A stretch of DNA of 58,229 nucleotides from Caldifarciminota bacterium (GCA_026397595.1 JAPLUO010000292.1:1-58229); one strand, 5' to 3'. Positions 26,038 to 34,569 are shown, numbered from the stretch's first letter. Notes: generated from the letters alone by a model not told the origin. Made by a program: numbers and translations.

Positions 26038-26066
26038 ATTATGCACACAAAATCACGAATTGTCAA
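26038..26066 (-). promoter_or_regulatory. Promoter of the aminotransferase gene, predicted leaderless
   Basis: TTGACA (26066-26061), a 17-bp spacer and CATAAT (26043-26038) end 8 bp before the ATG at 26029. Confidence 0.65.
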
Positions 26067-26187
26067 GCTCTTGTGGAATCATACCCCTATGATTCGAGCG
26101 TGAAGTGTCAAGCAGCCCGCTCCCGCCTGACGTTTCGGACTCGTCCGACCCGTCGGACTTGGCCGACCATCGGCGCGGCCCCGCCTG

Positions 26188-26215
26188 TTGACAGCTTCCG
26201 GCCCGAGGTTAGAAT
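26188..26215 (+). promoter_or_regulatory. Promoter of the lamin-tail-like gene cluster
   Basis: TTGACA (26188-26193), a 16-bp spacer and TAGAAT (26210-26215) precede the ATG at 26233 by 17 bp. A CCGGAGG ribosome site lies between, so this mRNA has a short leader. Confidence 0.7.
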
Positions 26216-26232
26216 ACTACCCGGAGGTTGTT

Positions 26233-27252
26233 ATGATCAAACTTCTGGTCTGCTTGCTCTTCGCGGCAGCCATGGTTGCCGCCAATCCAGTCGTGGAGAC
26301 GTACCTGAGCGAAGTCGGCGTTGACCCAGCTCATCAGTTCGTCGAACTCCGCTTCGCTCCAATCTATCATGAGCCAGTCGACTTGACCCACTGGCGGATT
26401 ATCACGTCCTCTTCGGCCTGTACTCTTACGTGCCAGCTCGGGTACGGTGAGTTCCTTGTGGTTGACTCGGAAGCACTGGCCGGCGGCGACGTCGGCTTCG
26501 GCGCCGTCCGTATCAATCCGCTCGGCGACAGCGTCATGCTCGTCACTGACTCGGGCCCAATCGCGGACCGGGTTTACTATCCAAGGTACCCGACCGATTA
26601 CGAGAGCGCTCCGTTGCCGCCATCCACCGGTAGCATCGCTTTCTGGAACTACGACGACGCTGAGGGCCAGTCGATGAACTGGTACGTCGATTCGACTCCG
26701 ACGCCGGGCTGGGAGAATGATGACTACAGCAGCATTGCCGGCACTGTGACCGTAGTCGGCGGAGACACCTTAAACGAGGTCTACGTAGTCGCGTCAGGTA
26801 CGAAAGGACACTGCTCCTGCGGCCTCTATCAAGAGACGGACTACGACGTCGCCGGGCTCGGCGCAGGTGAATACGAGGTTACGGCCTATGCACGCCACGA
26901 TGGCGAGTGGTACGAGGGCACGTATCCTGAGTCGGTAGTCGTGGGCTACAGCCAGACCATCGGCGGGATAAACATCGTCATTCCTGTGGCCGGCGTGGCT
27001 GAGATGCCGTCTACGCCTCTACTGCCGCCAATGCGCGTCTCGGGTCGAAGCCTGCTGCTGTCCGGCGACGGCACCGCGCCGGTGAACGTGCAGCTCTACA
27101 ACCAGCTTGGCTCGCGTGTAGCCACGTTCCCCCTCGGCACAGTCAATGGCGAGAGGAGGGTTGAGCTTCCGGCAACGCTTGCGCCCGGCGTCTACTTCGC
27201 CGAGGCTCGGGAGGGACCGTACCGAAGCGCAGTCAAAGTGGCTCTTTGGTAA
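26233..27252 (+). CDS. Secreted lamin-tail-like protein with C-terminal sorting domain (paralogue 1)
   Basis: The 339-residue protein has a signal peptide (MIKLLVCLLFAAAMVAANP), then a segment starting VVETYLSEVGVDPAHQFVEL that resembles lamin-tail domains. A carboxypeptidase-regulatory-like beta domain follows (SSIAGTVTVVGGDTLNEVYV), and the C-terminus is a FlgD-type sorting tail ending GVYFAEAREGPYRSAVKVAL. No enzymatic motif is visible. It is the first and most diverged of three tandem paralogues, separated by 10 bp from the next. A PxxGG-rich region with several cysteines (CTLTCQ, CSCGLY) is unique to this copy. Confidence 0.8.
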   Translation: MIKLLVCLLFAAAMVAANPVVETYLSEVGVDPAHQFVELRFAPIYHEPVDLTHWRIITSSSACTLTCQLGYGEFLVVDSEALAGGDVGFGAVRINPLGDSVMLVTDSGPIADRVYYPRYPTDYESAPLPPSTGSIAFWNYDDAEGQSMNWYVDSTPTPGWENDDYSSIAGTVTVVGGDTLNEVYVVASGTKGHCSCGLYQETDYDVAGLGAGEYEVTAYARHDGEWYEGTYPESVVVGYSQTIGGINIVIPVAGVAEMPSTPLLPPMRVSGRSLLLSGDGTAPVNVQLYNQLGSRVATFPLGTVNGERRVELPATLAPGVYFAEAREGPYRSAVKVALW

Positions 27253-27262
27253 GGAGGCTTGC

Positions 27263-28294
27263 ATGACAAGAGTCGCAGCCTTCCTGATAATGCTCGTGGC
27301 CATCGCAGTGGCCAATCCGGTAATGACGGTAGTGTTCAGTGAGATTCAGACAGCACCCGACTCGCTTGAACGCATCGAGCTGCATATGTATTCAGGGTTG
27401 CATGGGTACGACCTCTCAGGCGCCCAACTCATCACCCGGGCCGGAACAGCGGTCATAGACTCGGGCCTGGCCATCGGCTACGACAGCACCTACGTCGTGA
27501 TTGACCGGTCCAACACGACAGGCGTTTTCAGCCTTGGTGACGACTCCGACTACGTGCGGTTGTGCATCCCGGGGAGCTACGAGACCCTCAGCGTTCGCTA
27601 CCCGGCCAATCCTTTTCGGGCTCATGATGCATCTTGGGCGCCGCCATTCGGTGCGTCCGCGTCGATCCTTCAGTGGTGGGAATGGCAGAATGGCGAGTGG
27701 TTTGACTACTACACCTGGTATGTTGACGAGACCCCGACCTTCGGTGCAGCTAACGACGACGCGTCAGGTGGCATCTGCGGCTACATCCGGGACGATCGCG
27801 GGCTGCCCATCAATGGCGCAACCGTCAGTATCTCCGCAGCGCAAGGTTCAGTGCAAATGGCAAGTCGCGGCGTCTGGTTCTGGCCCGACGGCTACTTCGA
27901 GCAGAAGCCGACCGGTCCGGGAACGTTCACGGTGACCGCCGAATGCCCGGACCATCTACCCGGCGCGTATCCGGACCCGATTGTCCTGACTCCAAACGAA
28001 CTGCGCGAGATAACCATCACTCTCGACCGCGTGGGCATGACCGAGGAAGCGGCCGACAAGGCATCGTGCGTCGGACTGCATCAACACGGTCAGACGCTCG
28101 TCGTGACTGCGGACCGGCCCGGAACGGCGTTCGTGACGGTCTACGACAATCTCGGGCGGGTCAGGATGTCCGAGAAGGTTACGTTGGTTTCCGGCAGCAG
28201 CGAGGTGCCGCTGTCCGGCCTCCAGAGCGGCGTCTACTTCGCCGAGGCGCGGAAAGGGCCGTACCGAAGCAGAGTCAAAGTGATCCTTTGGTAA
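27263..28294 (+). CDS. Secreted lamin-tail-like protein (paralogue 2)
   Basis: The 343-residue protein has the signal peptide MTRVAAFLIMLVAIAVANP, a lamin-tail-like segment (VVFSEIQTAPDSLERIELHM), a carboxypeptidase-regulatory-like domain (GPGTFTVTAECPDHLPGAYP) and a C-terminal sorting tail. An AAGGAGG ribosome site directs the start at 27263; the frame is open further upstream inside paralogue 1. The signal peptide is identical to that of paralogue 3, pointing to recent duplication or gene conversion. Confidence 0.82.
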   Translation: MTRVAAFLIMLVAIAVANPVMTVVFSEIQTAPDSLERIELHMYSGLHGYDLSGAQLITRAGTAVIDSGLAIGYDSTYVVIDRSNTTGVFSLGDDSDYVRLCIPGSYETLSVRYPANPFRAHDASWAPPFGASASILQWWEWQNGEWFDYYTWYVDETPTFGAANDDASGGICGYIRDDRGLPINGATVSISAAQGSVQMASRGVWFWPDGYFEQKPTGPGTFTVTAECPDHLPGAYPDPIVLTPNELREITITLDRVGMTEEAADKASCVGLHQHGQTLVVTADRPGTAFVTVYDNLGRVRMSEKVTLVSGSSEVPLSGLQSGVYFAEARKGPYRSRVKVILW

Positions 28295-28304
28295 GGGGGT
28301 TTTC

Positions 28305-29357
28305 ATGACAAGAGTCGCAGCCTTCCTGATAATGCTCGTGGCCATCGCAGTGGCCAACCCGATTCTGGAGAAAGTGTATATCAGCGAATTCCAAACCTCT
28401 CCTGATTCGCTTGAGCGCATCGAACTGCGCCCGGAGTTGGACCCGAGTCGATACCCATTCGAGATCGGCGGAGCCCAGATCGTCACGAACGCCGGTACGG
28501 CAACTGTAGACTCCGGCGTGTGCTTCGAAACGTGGAACAGCCTGGTGGTCATAGACAGCACGAATACAACCGGCACGTTCAGCCTCGGGGATGACTCCGA
28601 CTATATCAGGCTGTACGTACCCTGCGACAACGATACCTTGAGCTTCAGCGTCCGCTATCCAGGGAATCCTCATTGGACAAGCGCCGGCTCTTGGGTTCCG
28701 CCGATGGACGCATCTGCTTCGTTGTACTCCTGGGACGTGTACATTCCTCCCTATGAGGACCCGCTAACTCTCTACACTTGGTACATTGACAGAACCCCGA
28801 CGTTCGGCGCCGGTAACGACGACTATGGGGGCGGTATTTGGGGTGGGGTCTTCGACCAAGATACCCAAGCGATTTCCGGCGCGACTGTGCGAGTCATGTC
28901 TGCATACGGCACTTCCACGATGCAGACTGGCGAACCATGGTGGTATGGGCCCAGCTCCTTCGAGCAGAGACCGACTGGTCCAGGTACGTTCACTGTGACT
29001 GCCGAATGCCCAGGCTATCTGCCGTATACGTATCCTGAGTCAATAGAGCTGGCGCCTAACGAGGGACGCGAGATATACATCTTTCTCGACCCCGTCGGCG
29101 GGACCGAGGAAGCCGCCGGCAAAGCATTGTGCGTCGGACTCCATCAGCGCGGCCGGACGCTTGTCCTGACCGCGAACCAGCCCGGAACAGCACTCGTGAC
29201 GGTCCATGACAATCTCGGCCGGGTCATGGTGTCCGAGAAAGTGGCGCTGGTGTCAGGCAGCAATCAACTGGCGCTACCCCGTCTGAGTAGCGGCGTCTAT
29301 TTCGCCGGTTGCCGGTTCGGGGAACAGACACTCAATACGAAGTTCGTGCTCTACTGA
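28305..29357 (+). CDS. Secreted lamin-tail-like protein (paralogue 3)
   Basis: The 350-residue paralogue has the same signal peptide as paralogue 2, a lamin-tail-like segment (VYISEFQTSPDSLERIEL), the same GPGTFTVTAECPGYLPYTYP block and a sorting tail with GVYFAGCRFGEQTLNTKFVL. The ribosome site is AAGGGGG. The three tandem copies probably form one transcript from the promoter at 26188-26215. Function is not known; a structural or adhesive surface role is inference. Confidence 0.82.
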   Translation: MTRVAAFLIMLVAIAVANPILEKVYISEFQTSPDSLERIELRPELDPSRYPFEIGGAQIVTNAGTATVDSGVCFETWNSLVVIDSTNTTGTFSLGDDSDYIRLYVPCDNDTLSFSVRYPGNPHWTSAGSWVPPMDASASLYSWDVYIPPYEDPLTLYTWYIDRTPTFGAGNDDYGGGIWGGVFDQDTQAISGATVRVMSAYGTSTMQTGEPWWYGPSSFEQRPTGPGTFTVTAECPGYLPYTYPESIELAPNEGREIYIFLDPVGGTEEAAGKALCVGLHQRGRTLVLTANQPGTALVTVHDNLGRVMVSEKVALVSGSNQLALPRLSSGVYFAGCRFGEQTLNTKFVLY

Positions 29358-29450
29358 GCGCCAAACGCAGGCTTGAAGAGCAGGGGCGGCTTGTGTCAGT
29401 CACCCATGCTTTGGACTGCGTGCAGCGTGAGCTGCCGCTTTTCCGGAAAG

Positions 29451-29470
29451 GCGGGAGCTGTCGCTCCCGC
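29451..29470. terminator. Hairpin between convergent genes
   Basis: A perfect 8-bp stem GCGGGAGC/GCTCCCGC with a TGTC loop lies between the convergent ends at 29357 and 29485. A second small hairpin (GGCGCT-TC-AGCGCC, 29479-29492) follows at the end of the minus-strand gene. No U-tract is present, so it may be a dispersed repeat acting as a bidirectional terminator. Confidence 0.45.
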
Positions 29471-29484
29471 ACTCCAAAGGCGCT

Positions 29485-30048
29485 TCAGCGCCACGTGACA
29501 GTCACATCTTTGTCCGGGTAGAACTTCTTGCGGGTGAAGAAGCACGATACGGTGCTGTCTGACAGCACCACGCTGTCCGGATTGAACGTCAGCCTCACGT
29601 CCTTGAAACCGGCGGGAACGGTCACGCGGAACCGCGCGAGGTCAATTGGCCGCTTCCACTTGCGAGTCGTGGTGACGATGTAGGTCGCCGAGTTCGCCCT
29701 GAGCGGCTGGCGGTAGTACGCGAAGAAAGAATCCTCGGCTTCGGGCCGGAACCGCATCCGGAACGCGACGCCCGAATCCTGCCGCTCGAATGCGTGCTGC
29801 CTGATTTCGATTGAGTCCGGGTACAGGTGCGTTGAGTCGAGTGGGAACGGGTAGAATACTGAAGCAACGAGCGGCTCTTTGGCCGAGCACGTGAAGTGAT
29901 ACATCCCGCGCACCTCAAGCGTACCCGGCCTCACGTCTATCGCTATTTCCTCCCGTGCAAAGTGCACCGGCGATACCGGCGCAGCCTTGCGGCAGGACAC
30001 CGAAGCCAGGACAGCGTACAGAACAGCGAGTACGAACCGTGTCGGCAC
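29485..30048 (-). CDS. Putative lipoprotein of unknown function
   Basis: From GTG at 30048 the protein is 187 residues, starting with a lipoprotein signal peptide (VPTRFVLAVLYAVLASVSC, Cys about residue 19). The mature part is beta-rich (IAIDVRPGTLEVRGMYHFTC ... VTVPAGFKDVRLTF), possibly an Ig-like or transglutaminase-associated fold. I chose this start because it gives a proper lipobox and because a promoter ends 6 bp upstream, predicting a leaderless GTG transcript. I do not recognise the family. Confidence 0.65.
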   Translation of the reverse strand: MPTRFVLAVLYAVLASVSCRKAAPVSPVHFAREEIAIDVRPGTLEVRGMYHFTCSAKEPLVASVFYPFPLDSTHLYPDSIEIRQHAFERQDSGVAFRMRFRPEAEDSFFAYYRQPLRANSATYIVTTTRKWKRPIDLARFRVTVPAGFKDVRLTFNPDSVVLSDSTVSCFFTRKKFYPDKDVTVTWR

Positions 30049-30054
30049 GCAAGG

Positions 30055-30083
30055 AATATCCCTGACAGCACCGCCGTTGTCAA
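30055..30083 (-). promoter_or_regulatory. Promoter of the lipoprotein gene, leaderless GTG
   Basis: TTGACA (30083-30078), a 17-bp spacer and GATATT (30060-30055) are followed by 6 bp and the GTG at 30048. Confidence 0.55.
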
Positions 30084-30180
30084 GCGCGCGCGGTTGCGGC
30101 TCGACTGCGATATCCACGTCCGCGACCAAGCTGCCTGCCTCCGACCGGCGCGGCGGCGGCACCCCCGCCGGCTGGCGGCC

Positions 30181-30208
30181 TTGATTTCAGGGCCTTTTTG
30201 GCTACAGT
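30181..30208 (+). promoter_or_regulatory. Promoter of the Mut7-C gene, leaderless GTG
   Basis: TTGATT (30181-30186), a 16-bp spacer and TACAGT (30203-30208) are followed by 7 bp and the GTG at 30216. It is divergent from the lipoprotein promoter. Confidence 0.5.
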
Positions 30209-30215
30209 GTAATTC

Positions 30216-30965
30216 GTGATTCCTGAAGAACAGCCTGTTCCGCCCCCGCCTAACCGGCGGCCGCCGTCGCGGCGACGGCCACGGCCCCAGAGCCGCGCGC
30301 CGCGCGGCCAGATCGCCCCGCCGAAGAATCCCGAGGCAGTCAGTTTCCTTTGCGACGTGATGCTCGGCAAACTGGCGCGTGAGTTGCGTCTGCTCGGGCT
30401 TGACGTCGAGTATGACCGGAACCTCGGCGGGCTGCCGGCCTACAAGGTTGCGCGACAGAGCGGCCGGATACTACTTACACGTACCAACAAACTGCGCGGG
30501 CTGCCTGGGACGATTTACGTGCCGGGCCAGCTTGCGCCCGAGCAGGTGGCGCAGGTCAAGGCCGAAATCGACGCCGGCCTGAAGCCGGTTGCGCCGGTTG
30601 TGGAGGAAGTCCCGGCCACACCGGAACCGGCGGCCAAAGCGGCCCCGCCCCGCCCCAGCCCGGTTTCTACGCCCTCGCCGGTCCATCAGGTTGCGCCGCC
30701 GGCCGAGAAGATTGCCGCGTACGGCCGTTGCCTGCAGTGCAACGTGCCGCTGGAGAAGATTACGAGAGAGCAGGCACGGCCATCGGTGCCGTTCTTCATC
30801 TACCAGATTCACCACGATTTCCGGGGTTGCCCCAAATGCCGCAAGGTCTTCTGGCCGGGCAACCACGTCGAGCAGATGGCGCAGCGGGCCGGGCCGCCGC
30901 CGCGACCACGCCGGTTGTTCCGCGGCGGGCCCCGCAGACAGCAGAACACGGGAGAGACAAAGTAG
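30216..30965 (+). CDS. Mut7-C RNase domain and zinc-ribbon protein
   Basis: The 249-residue protein has a basic Pro/Arg-rich N-terminus (residues 1-40). A Mut7-C/PIN-like domain (FLCDVMLGKLARELRLLGLD, then GRILLTRTNKLRGLPG) is then interrupted by a Pro/Ala linker, followed by a zinc ribbon with two Cys pairs (CLQCNVPL and CPKCRKVFW). Mut7-C domains are predicted RNases whose acidic residues coordinate metal. The linker of about 50 residues between the halves is longer than usual. The GTG start is supported by the promoter 7 bp upstream. Confidence 0.8.
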   Translation: MIPEEQPVPPPPNRRPPSRRRPRPQSRAPRGQIAPPKNPEAVSFLCDVMLGKLARELRLLGLDVEYDRNLGGLPAYKVARQSGRILLTRTNKLRGLPGTIYVPGQLAPEQVAQVKAEIDAGLKPVAPVVEEVPATPEPAAKAAPPRPSPVSTPSPVHQVAPPAEKIAAYGRCLQCNVPLEKITREQARPSVPFFIYQIHHDFRGCPKCRKVFWPGNHVEQMAQRAGPPPRPRRLFRGGPRRQQNTGETK

Positions 30966-30984
30966 TGACCCGGGTTTGTACGGC

Positions 30985-31068
30985 AATGTCATTCCGAGAA
31001 GTCCGACGACGAGGAATCTCGTCTGCCCCCGGGCGTTAAGGCGAGATTCCTCGCTACGCTCGGAATGA
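30985..31068. repeat. Palindromic TGTCATTCCGAG...GGAATCTCG dispersed repeat
   Basis: An 84-bp near-palindrome begins TGTCATTCCGAG and ends CTCGGAATGACA, with inner arms GAGGAATCTCG/CGAGATTCCTCG. It would form a long hairpin between the Mut7-C and ammonia-lyase genes. Related elements are at 47159-47200 and 52901-53000. Repeats of this type are widespread in environmental bacterial genomes. Confidence 0.8.
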
Positions 31069-31104
31069 CAACTCGGCCGGGCCACTTTTCATGGAGGTAA
31101 CCAG

Positions 31105-32628
31105 ATGGCGGTTGTACTAGACGGCAAAAACCTGAAGATTGAAGACATCGTCCGCGTGGCGCGCCGGCGCGAAAAGGTCGAGCTCACCCCGGCGGCGAAG
31201 ACAAGAATCAACCACTGCCGCGCGTTCATCGAGGAGAAGGTCAAGGCGCGGGCGGTAATGTACGGCATCACGACCGGCATCGGCGAGCTGTCCGAGACCA
31301 TCCTCACCCCGGAGCAGACCGAGCAGTTCCAGCGCTACATCGTCTACTCGCACTCGGCCGGCTGCGGCGTGCCGCTGCCCGAGGAGACCGTGCGGGCGGC
31401 CGTCTGCTCGCGCATCAACGTCCTCTCCAACGGCAATTCGGGTATCCGGCTGAAGGTCGTCGAGTGCATGATCGACATGCTCAACAAGGGCGTGACGCCG
31501 GTCGTGTTCGACAAGGGCTCGGTCGGCGCATGCGGCGACCTCTCGCCGATGAGCCAGATGGCGCTCGTGCTGCTGGGCGAAGGCGAGGCGTTTTACCAGG
31601 GCAAGCGGATGCCGGGCGCCGAGGCGATGAAGGCCGCGGGCGTGGCGCCTATCCAGTTCGAGGCGCGCGACGGGCTTGCCTGCATCAACGGCTCCAACAT
31701 GACCGCGGGCTGGGGCGCAATCCACCTGCTTGACGCCGACCATTACTATAAGGTGTCCGAGATCGCCGCCGCGCTGACGCTCGAAGTCGTCAACGCCAAC
31801 ATGGTGGCGTACGACGAGCGGATTCACAAGCTGCGCGGATTTCCGGGCGCGGTTACCTGCGCCGAGAATGTCCGGCGCCTGACCGCGGACTCGGAAATGC
31901 TCAAGCAGCCGGGCAAGAAAGTGCAGGACGCGTACAGCCTGCGCTCGACGCCGCAGGTCGTGGGCGGGGCCAAAGATGCGCTCAAGTGGGCGCGCTACAT
32001 GTTCGAAATCGAGCTGAACGGCGTGGGCGACAACCCGCTGTTCTTCCCGGACGAGAAGGCGTACCTGACCGGCGCGAACTTCCAGGGCACGCCGCTCGGG
32101 CTCGCGCTCGACCTGACCGGCGAGTGCGTAACGATGATCGCGGTGCTCTCCGAGCGCCGGACCAACCGGTTGCTCAACCGGAACCTCTCCTGTGGCCTGC
32201 CCGCGTTTCTGACCAAAGGCGCGGGCATGTTCTCCGGCCTGATGCTCACCCAGTACACGCAGGGCATGCTGGTCTGCGAGGACCGCATCCTCTCCGCGCC
32301 GGCGTCAGTTGGCTCGATACCGGCCGCGGCCGACCAGGAAGATTTCGTGTCGATGGCATTCACCAGCGCCCTCAAGACGCGGCAGATCCTCGACAACGCC
32401 TGGTACGTGGTCGCCATCGAGCTGATGGCTGGTGCGCAGGCGGTCGAGTTCCGCAAGCCGCTCAAGGCAGGCAAAGGCACCCAGGTCGCCTACGATTTCG
32501 TGCGCAAGCACGTCAAAATGATGGTCGAAGACCGGCCGGTGCATGACGACATCAACAACCTGACTGCGGCCGTGAAGTCGGGCGAACTGCTCGACGCGGT
32601 CGAGCACGCGGTCGGGAAGCTTAACTAG
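31105..32628 (+). CDS. hutH: Histidine ammonia-lyase family protein with Cys in the MIO triad
   Basis: The 507-residue aromatic amino acid lyase has the family landmarks VMYGITTGIGEL (catalytic Tyr), YSHSAGCGVPLP (His typical of histidase), NGSNMTAGWGA, QDAYSLRSTPQVVGGAKDAL and PASVGSIPAAADQEDFVSMA (Glu typical of histidase). The MIO electrophile normally forms from Ala-Ser-Gly. Here residues 142-144 read Ala-Cys-Gly within GSVGACGDLSPMSQ; the Cys143 codon is TGC at 31531-31533. NFQG replaces the usual NFHG. Deamination of histidine to urocanate is the likely reaction, but the triad change makes cofactor formation and substrate uncertain. No other hut gene is nearby; a cupin follows. A GGAGGT ribosome site precedes the ATG. 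Confidence 0.85.
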   Translation: MAVVLDGKNLKIEDIVRVARRREKVELTPAAKTRINHCRAFIEEKVKARAVMYGITTGIGELSETILTPEQTEQFQRYIVYSHSAGCGVPLPEETVRAAVCSRINVLSNGNSGIRLKVVECMIDMLNKGVTPVVFDKGSVGACGDLSPMSQMALVLLGEGEAFYQGKRMPGAEAMKAAGVAPIQFEARDGLACINGSNMTAGWGAIHLLDADHYYKVSEIAAALTLEVVNANMVAYDERIHKLRGFPGAVTCAENVRRLTADSEMLKQPGKKVQDAYSLRSTPQVVGGAKDALKWARYMFEIELNGVGDNPLFFPDEKAYLTGANFQGTPLGLALDLTGECVTMIAVLSERRTNRLLNRNLSCGLPAFLTKGAGMFSGLMLTQYTQGMLVCEDRILSAPASVGSIPAAADQEDFVSMAFTSALKTRQILDNAWYVVAIELMAGAQAVEFRKPLKAGKGTQVAYDFVRKHVKMMVEDRPVHDDINNLTAAVKSGELLDAVEHAVGKLN

Positions 32629-32718
32629 GAAGTTAGGAGTTAAGAGTTAGCAGTTAGGAGTTCAGGCCCGGCCGGATTCCGACTGCTACCTCCCAACTGC
32701 TACCTGCTAACTTCTCCT
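32629..32718. repeat. Word-repeat spacer (GTTAGGAGTTA type)
   Basis: AGGAAGTTAGGAGTTAAGAG-like words run in from the left and are mirrored by CTCCCAACTGCTACCTGCTAA on the right, so the spacer could fold into a loose hairpin. The same word family recurs at 53041-53092. Confidence 0.6.
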
Positions 32719-33078
32719 ATGTTCATCAAGAAACTGAGGGATTGCGCGGAAATCACGGCCGGCGACCAGACCCGGTTGCGCGAGTTGCTCCATCCTGACC
32801 ACGACCCGGCAAAGATACGTTACTCTCTGGCCGTCGCCTGGCTTGCCGCCGGCGCGCGGTCACGGGCCCACAAACTAAAGACAGCCGAAGTCTACTACCT
32901 TGTCCGGGGAGCCGGCGTGATGCACATCGGCGAAGGGTCGGCTCAAATCACGGCCGGCGACGCGGTCTACATTCCGCCCGCTTCAGTTCAATGGCTGGAG
33001 AATACGGGGAAAGAGGAAATCGAATTCCTCTGCATAGTTGACCCGGCCTGGCGGCCGGAAGACGAAGAGACCCTTTAG
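32719..33078 (+). CDS. Small cupin-domain protein
   Basis: The 119-residue protein is a single cupin barrel with both motifs recognisable: LKTAEVYYLVRGAGVMHIGE and, later, ITAGDAVYIPPASVQWLENT. The His/Glu metal ligands are partly altered, with one His (SRAHKLKTAEVYY) and the Glu present. Substrate is unknown. It follows the ammonia-lyase by 90 bp on the same strand. No strong ribosome site is visible because the upstream bases are word repeats. Confidence 0.8.
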   Translation: MFIKKLRDCAEITAGDQTRLRELLHPDHDPAKIRYSLAVAWLAAGARSRAHKLKTAEVYYLVRGAGVMHIGEGSAQITAGDAVYIPPASVQWLENTGKEEIEFLCIVDPAWRPEDEETL

Positions 33079-33085
33079 AAAAACA

Positions 33086-33111
33086 CCGGGCCCAACCTTT
33101 GCTGGGCCCGG
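33086..33111. terminator. Strong GC hairpin after the cupin gene
   Basis: A perfect 9-bp stem CCGGGCCCA/TGGGCCCGG with an 8-base loop starts 8 bp after the cupin stop. On the plus strand the trailing sequence is only weakly T-rich; on the minus strand it is followed by TGTTTTTC. Confidence 0.6.
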
Positions 33112-33237
33112 GCTGAGGTTCTCTCGGATCAACCAACTTAACCCATCGACTGTACAATTATGCCTGTTCCGACGCCGCCCGTCAAGTCCTGTCGGCGTGG
33201 ACCGCAAACCGTGACCCGCTGACCGCCGACCGCAGAA

Positions 33238-33345
33238 AAGATAACCGCCAGGACGCCAAGAGACGCCAAGACCCGGAATGACTATCCGCAGATTACGCTG
33301 ATTACACAGATTCCGGTCCGCTCTCCGCCATCCGCACTTCTTACT
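33238..33345 (+). repeat. Module X, copy 1 (CCGCCAAG words plus CCGCAGATTACG...GGTCCGCTCTCCGCC)
   Basis: This stretch reads CCGCCAGGACGCCAAGAG-type words, then CTATCCGCAGATTACG, then ACAGATTCCGGTCCGCTCTC and CGCCATCCGCAC. It matches the two ends of module X copy 2 (34141-34325) but lacks that copy's central part. The rest of the 455-bp gap between the cupin and ORF6N genes holds TCTGACATCTGA/CTTCTTACTTCC words and the GCGTCAGGAATCGC element. Confidence 0.75.
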
Positions 33346-33453
33346 TCCAACCTCTAGCTTCTGACATCTGATTTCGATTGTCCCTCACTCGACCCCTCGA
33401 ATCCTAGACCCCTAGCGTCTCCTATCCTGTTTGAATTGGCGGGCGCAGACCGC

Positions 33454-33481
33454 TGATGCGTCAGGAATCGCATAGTGAATC
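33454..33481 (+). repeat. GCGTCAGGAATCGC element, partial copy
   Basis: The core GCGTCAGGAATCGC is identical to that at 34579-34592; similarity fades after about 20 bp. It lies directly upstream of the ORF6N gene. Confidence 0.6.
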
Positions 33482-33533
33482 CCCAAGACTGGTGCCGTTT
33501 AACACGGCCTGTTCCTCTGCTAGCACACGTTAC

Positions 33534-34127
33534 ATGCCAGAGACAAATCCGCCGGTTCTGATGCGTCACGTCGAACAGGCGATACTGGTCATCCGTGGGC
33601 ATCGGGTCATGACCAGCAGCGACCTTGCCGCGCTCTACGGCGTCGAACCCAAGGTTCTGATTCAGGCGGTGAAGCGAAACATCGAGCGATTCCCGGACGA
33701 CTTCATGTTCCAGTTGACCGGGGACGAGCATCGCATCTTGAAGTCACAATCTGTGACTTCAAGTTGGGGCGGGGCGCGCCGAGCGCTGCCGTACGCTTTC
33801 ACCGAGCAGGGCGTGGCGATGCTGTCGAGCGTGCTGCGCAGCAAGCGCGCAGTCCAGGTCAACGTCGAGATAATGCGTGCGTTCGTCCGCCTGCGGCGAA
33901 TTCTGGCCGAGAATGCCGGCCTCGCCCGGAGGCTGGATGAACTGGAGAAGAAGAACGACGTCCAGTTCAAGGTTGTCTTCGATGCCATCCGCAGCCTGAT
34001 GCAGCCGCCCGAACCGAAGAAGAAGCGCATCGGCTTCGTCACCGACGACGACAAACCCGGCCAGACCGGCAGAGGTTCGGACTTCGTCGCTCGCGACCGA
34101 CCTGCCCGGGAGCGCCGCGGCCGCTGA
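33534..34127 (+). CDS. ORF6N domain protein
   Basis: The 197-residue protein opens with the ORF6N domain (VEQAILVIRGHRVMTSSDLA, ALYGVEPKVLIQAVKRN, RFPDDFMFQLT, YAFTEQGVAMLSSVL), a KilA-N-associated DNA-binding domain typical of phages and mobile elements. A helical stretch and a basic C-terminus (PEPKKKRIGF) follow. I start at ATG 33534 rather than 33456, where the frame opens in repeat sequence. The gene lies between two direct copies of module X and two copies of the GCGTCAGGAATCGC element, so it looks like an inserted cassette. Confidence 0.82.
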   Translation: MPETNPPVLMRHVEQAILVIRGHRVMTSSDLAALYGVEPKVLIQAVKRNIERFPDDFMFQLTGDEHRILKSQSVTSSWGGARRALPYAFTEQGVAMLSSVLRSKRAVQVNVEIMRAFVRLRRILAENAGLARRLDELEKKNDVQFKVVFDAIRSLMQPPEPKKKRIGFVTDDDKPGQTGRGSDFVARDRPARERRGR

Positions 34128-34140
34128 CCGACCGTCCGTA

Positions 34141-34325
34141 GCCAAAACAACCGCCAAGGCCGCCAAGAGACGCCAAGACCCCGAACGACTATCCGCAGAT
34201 TACGCAGACGACACGGAGTGTCGCCCCGACGCTGAGGAGGGGTCTCGGCTGACCGGAGCCAGAGGAAACCCGCAGATTGCACAGATTCCGGTCCGCTCTC
34301 CGCCGTCCGCCGTCCGCACTTCCGA
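34141..34325 (+). repeat. Module X, copy 2 (left inverted repeat of the defence island)
   Basis: It begins with CCGCCAAGGCCGCCAAGAG words and contains a 79-bp core (34195-34273) that matches the reverse complement of 47072-47150 at 75 of 79 positions without gaps, by hand alignment. Similarity continues through TTCCGGTCCGCTCTCCGCC. Copy 1 at 33238 is in direct orientation. Confidence 0.9.
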
Positions 34326-34560
34326 CTTCTCACATCTCTCATCTGACTTCTGACTTGGCCTCAGCGGCCCCTGTCAGACAGTGCGTCCGCCCGACACTCT
34401 CTCCCTTTATCCCTTTGTCCCTCTCTCCCTTTCTTTCTCCCTCCCCGCTTCTTACTTCTAGCCTCTAGCCTCTGACATCTGACTTCGTTTGACTGCCCGC
34501 CATCCGCACCTCTGACCTCGTCTGCCAGACGACACTCTCCCGTCTCCAGCCCGCCTGACC
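34326..34560. other. Pyrimidine-rich word spacer downstream of hsdR
   Basis: No gene is visible. The stretch is made of repeated words such as TCTGACTTCTGACTT, CCCTTTATCCCTTTGTCCC and CTAGCCTCTAGCCTCTGAC, all on the same strand. Confidence 0.6.
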
Positions 34561-34569
34561 GCTGCCTGA

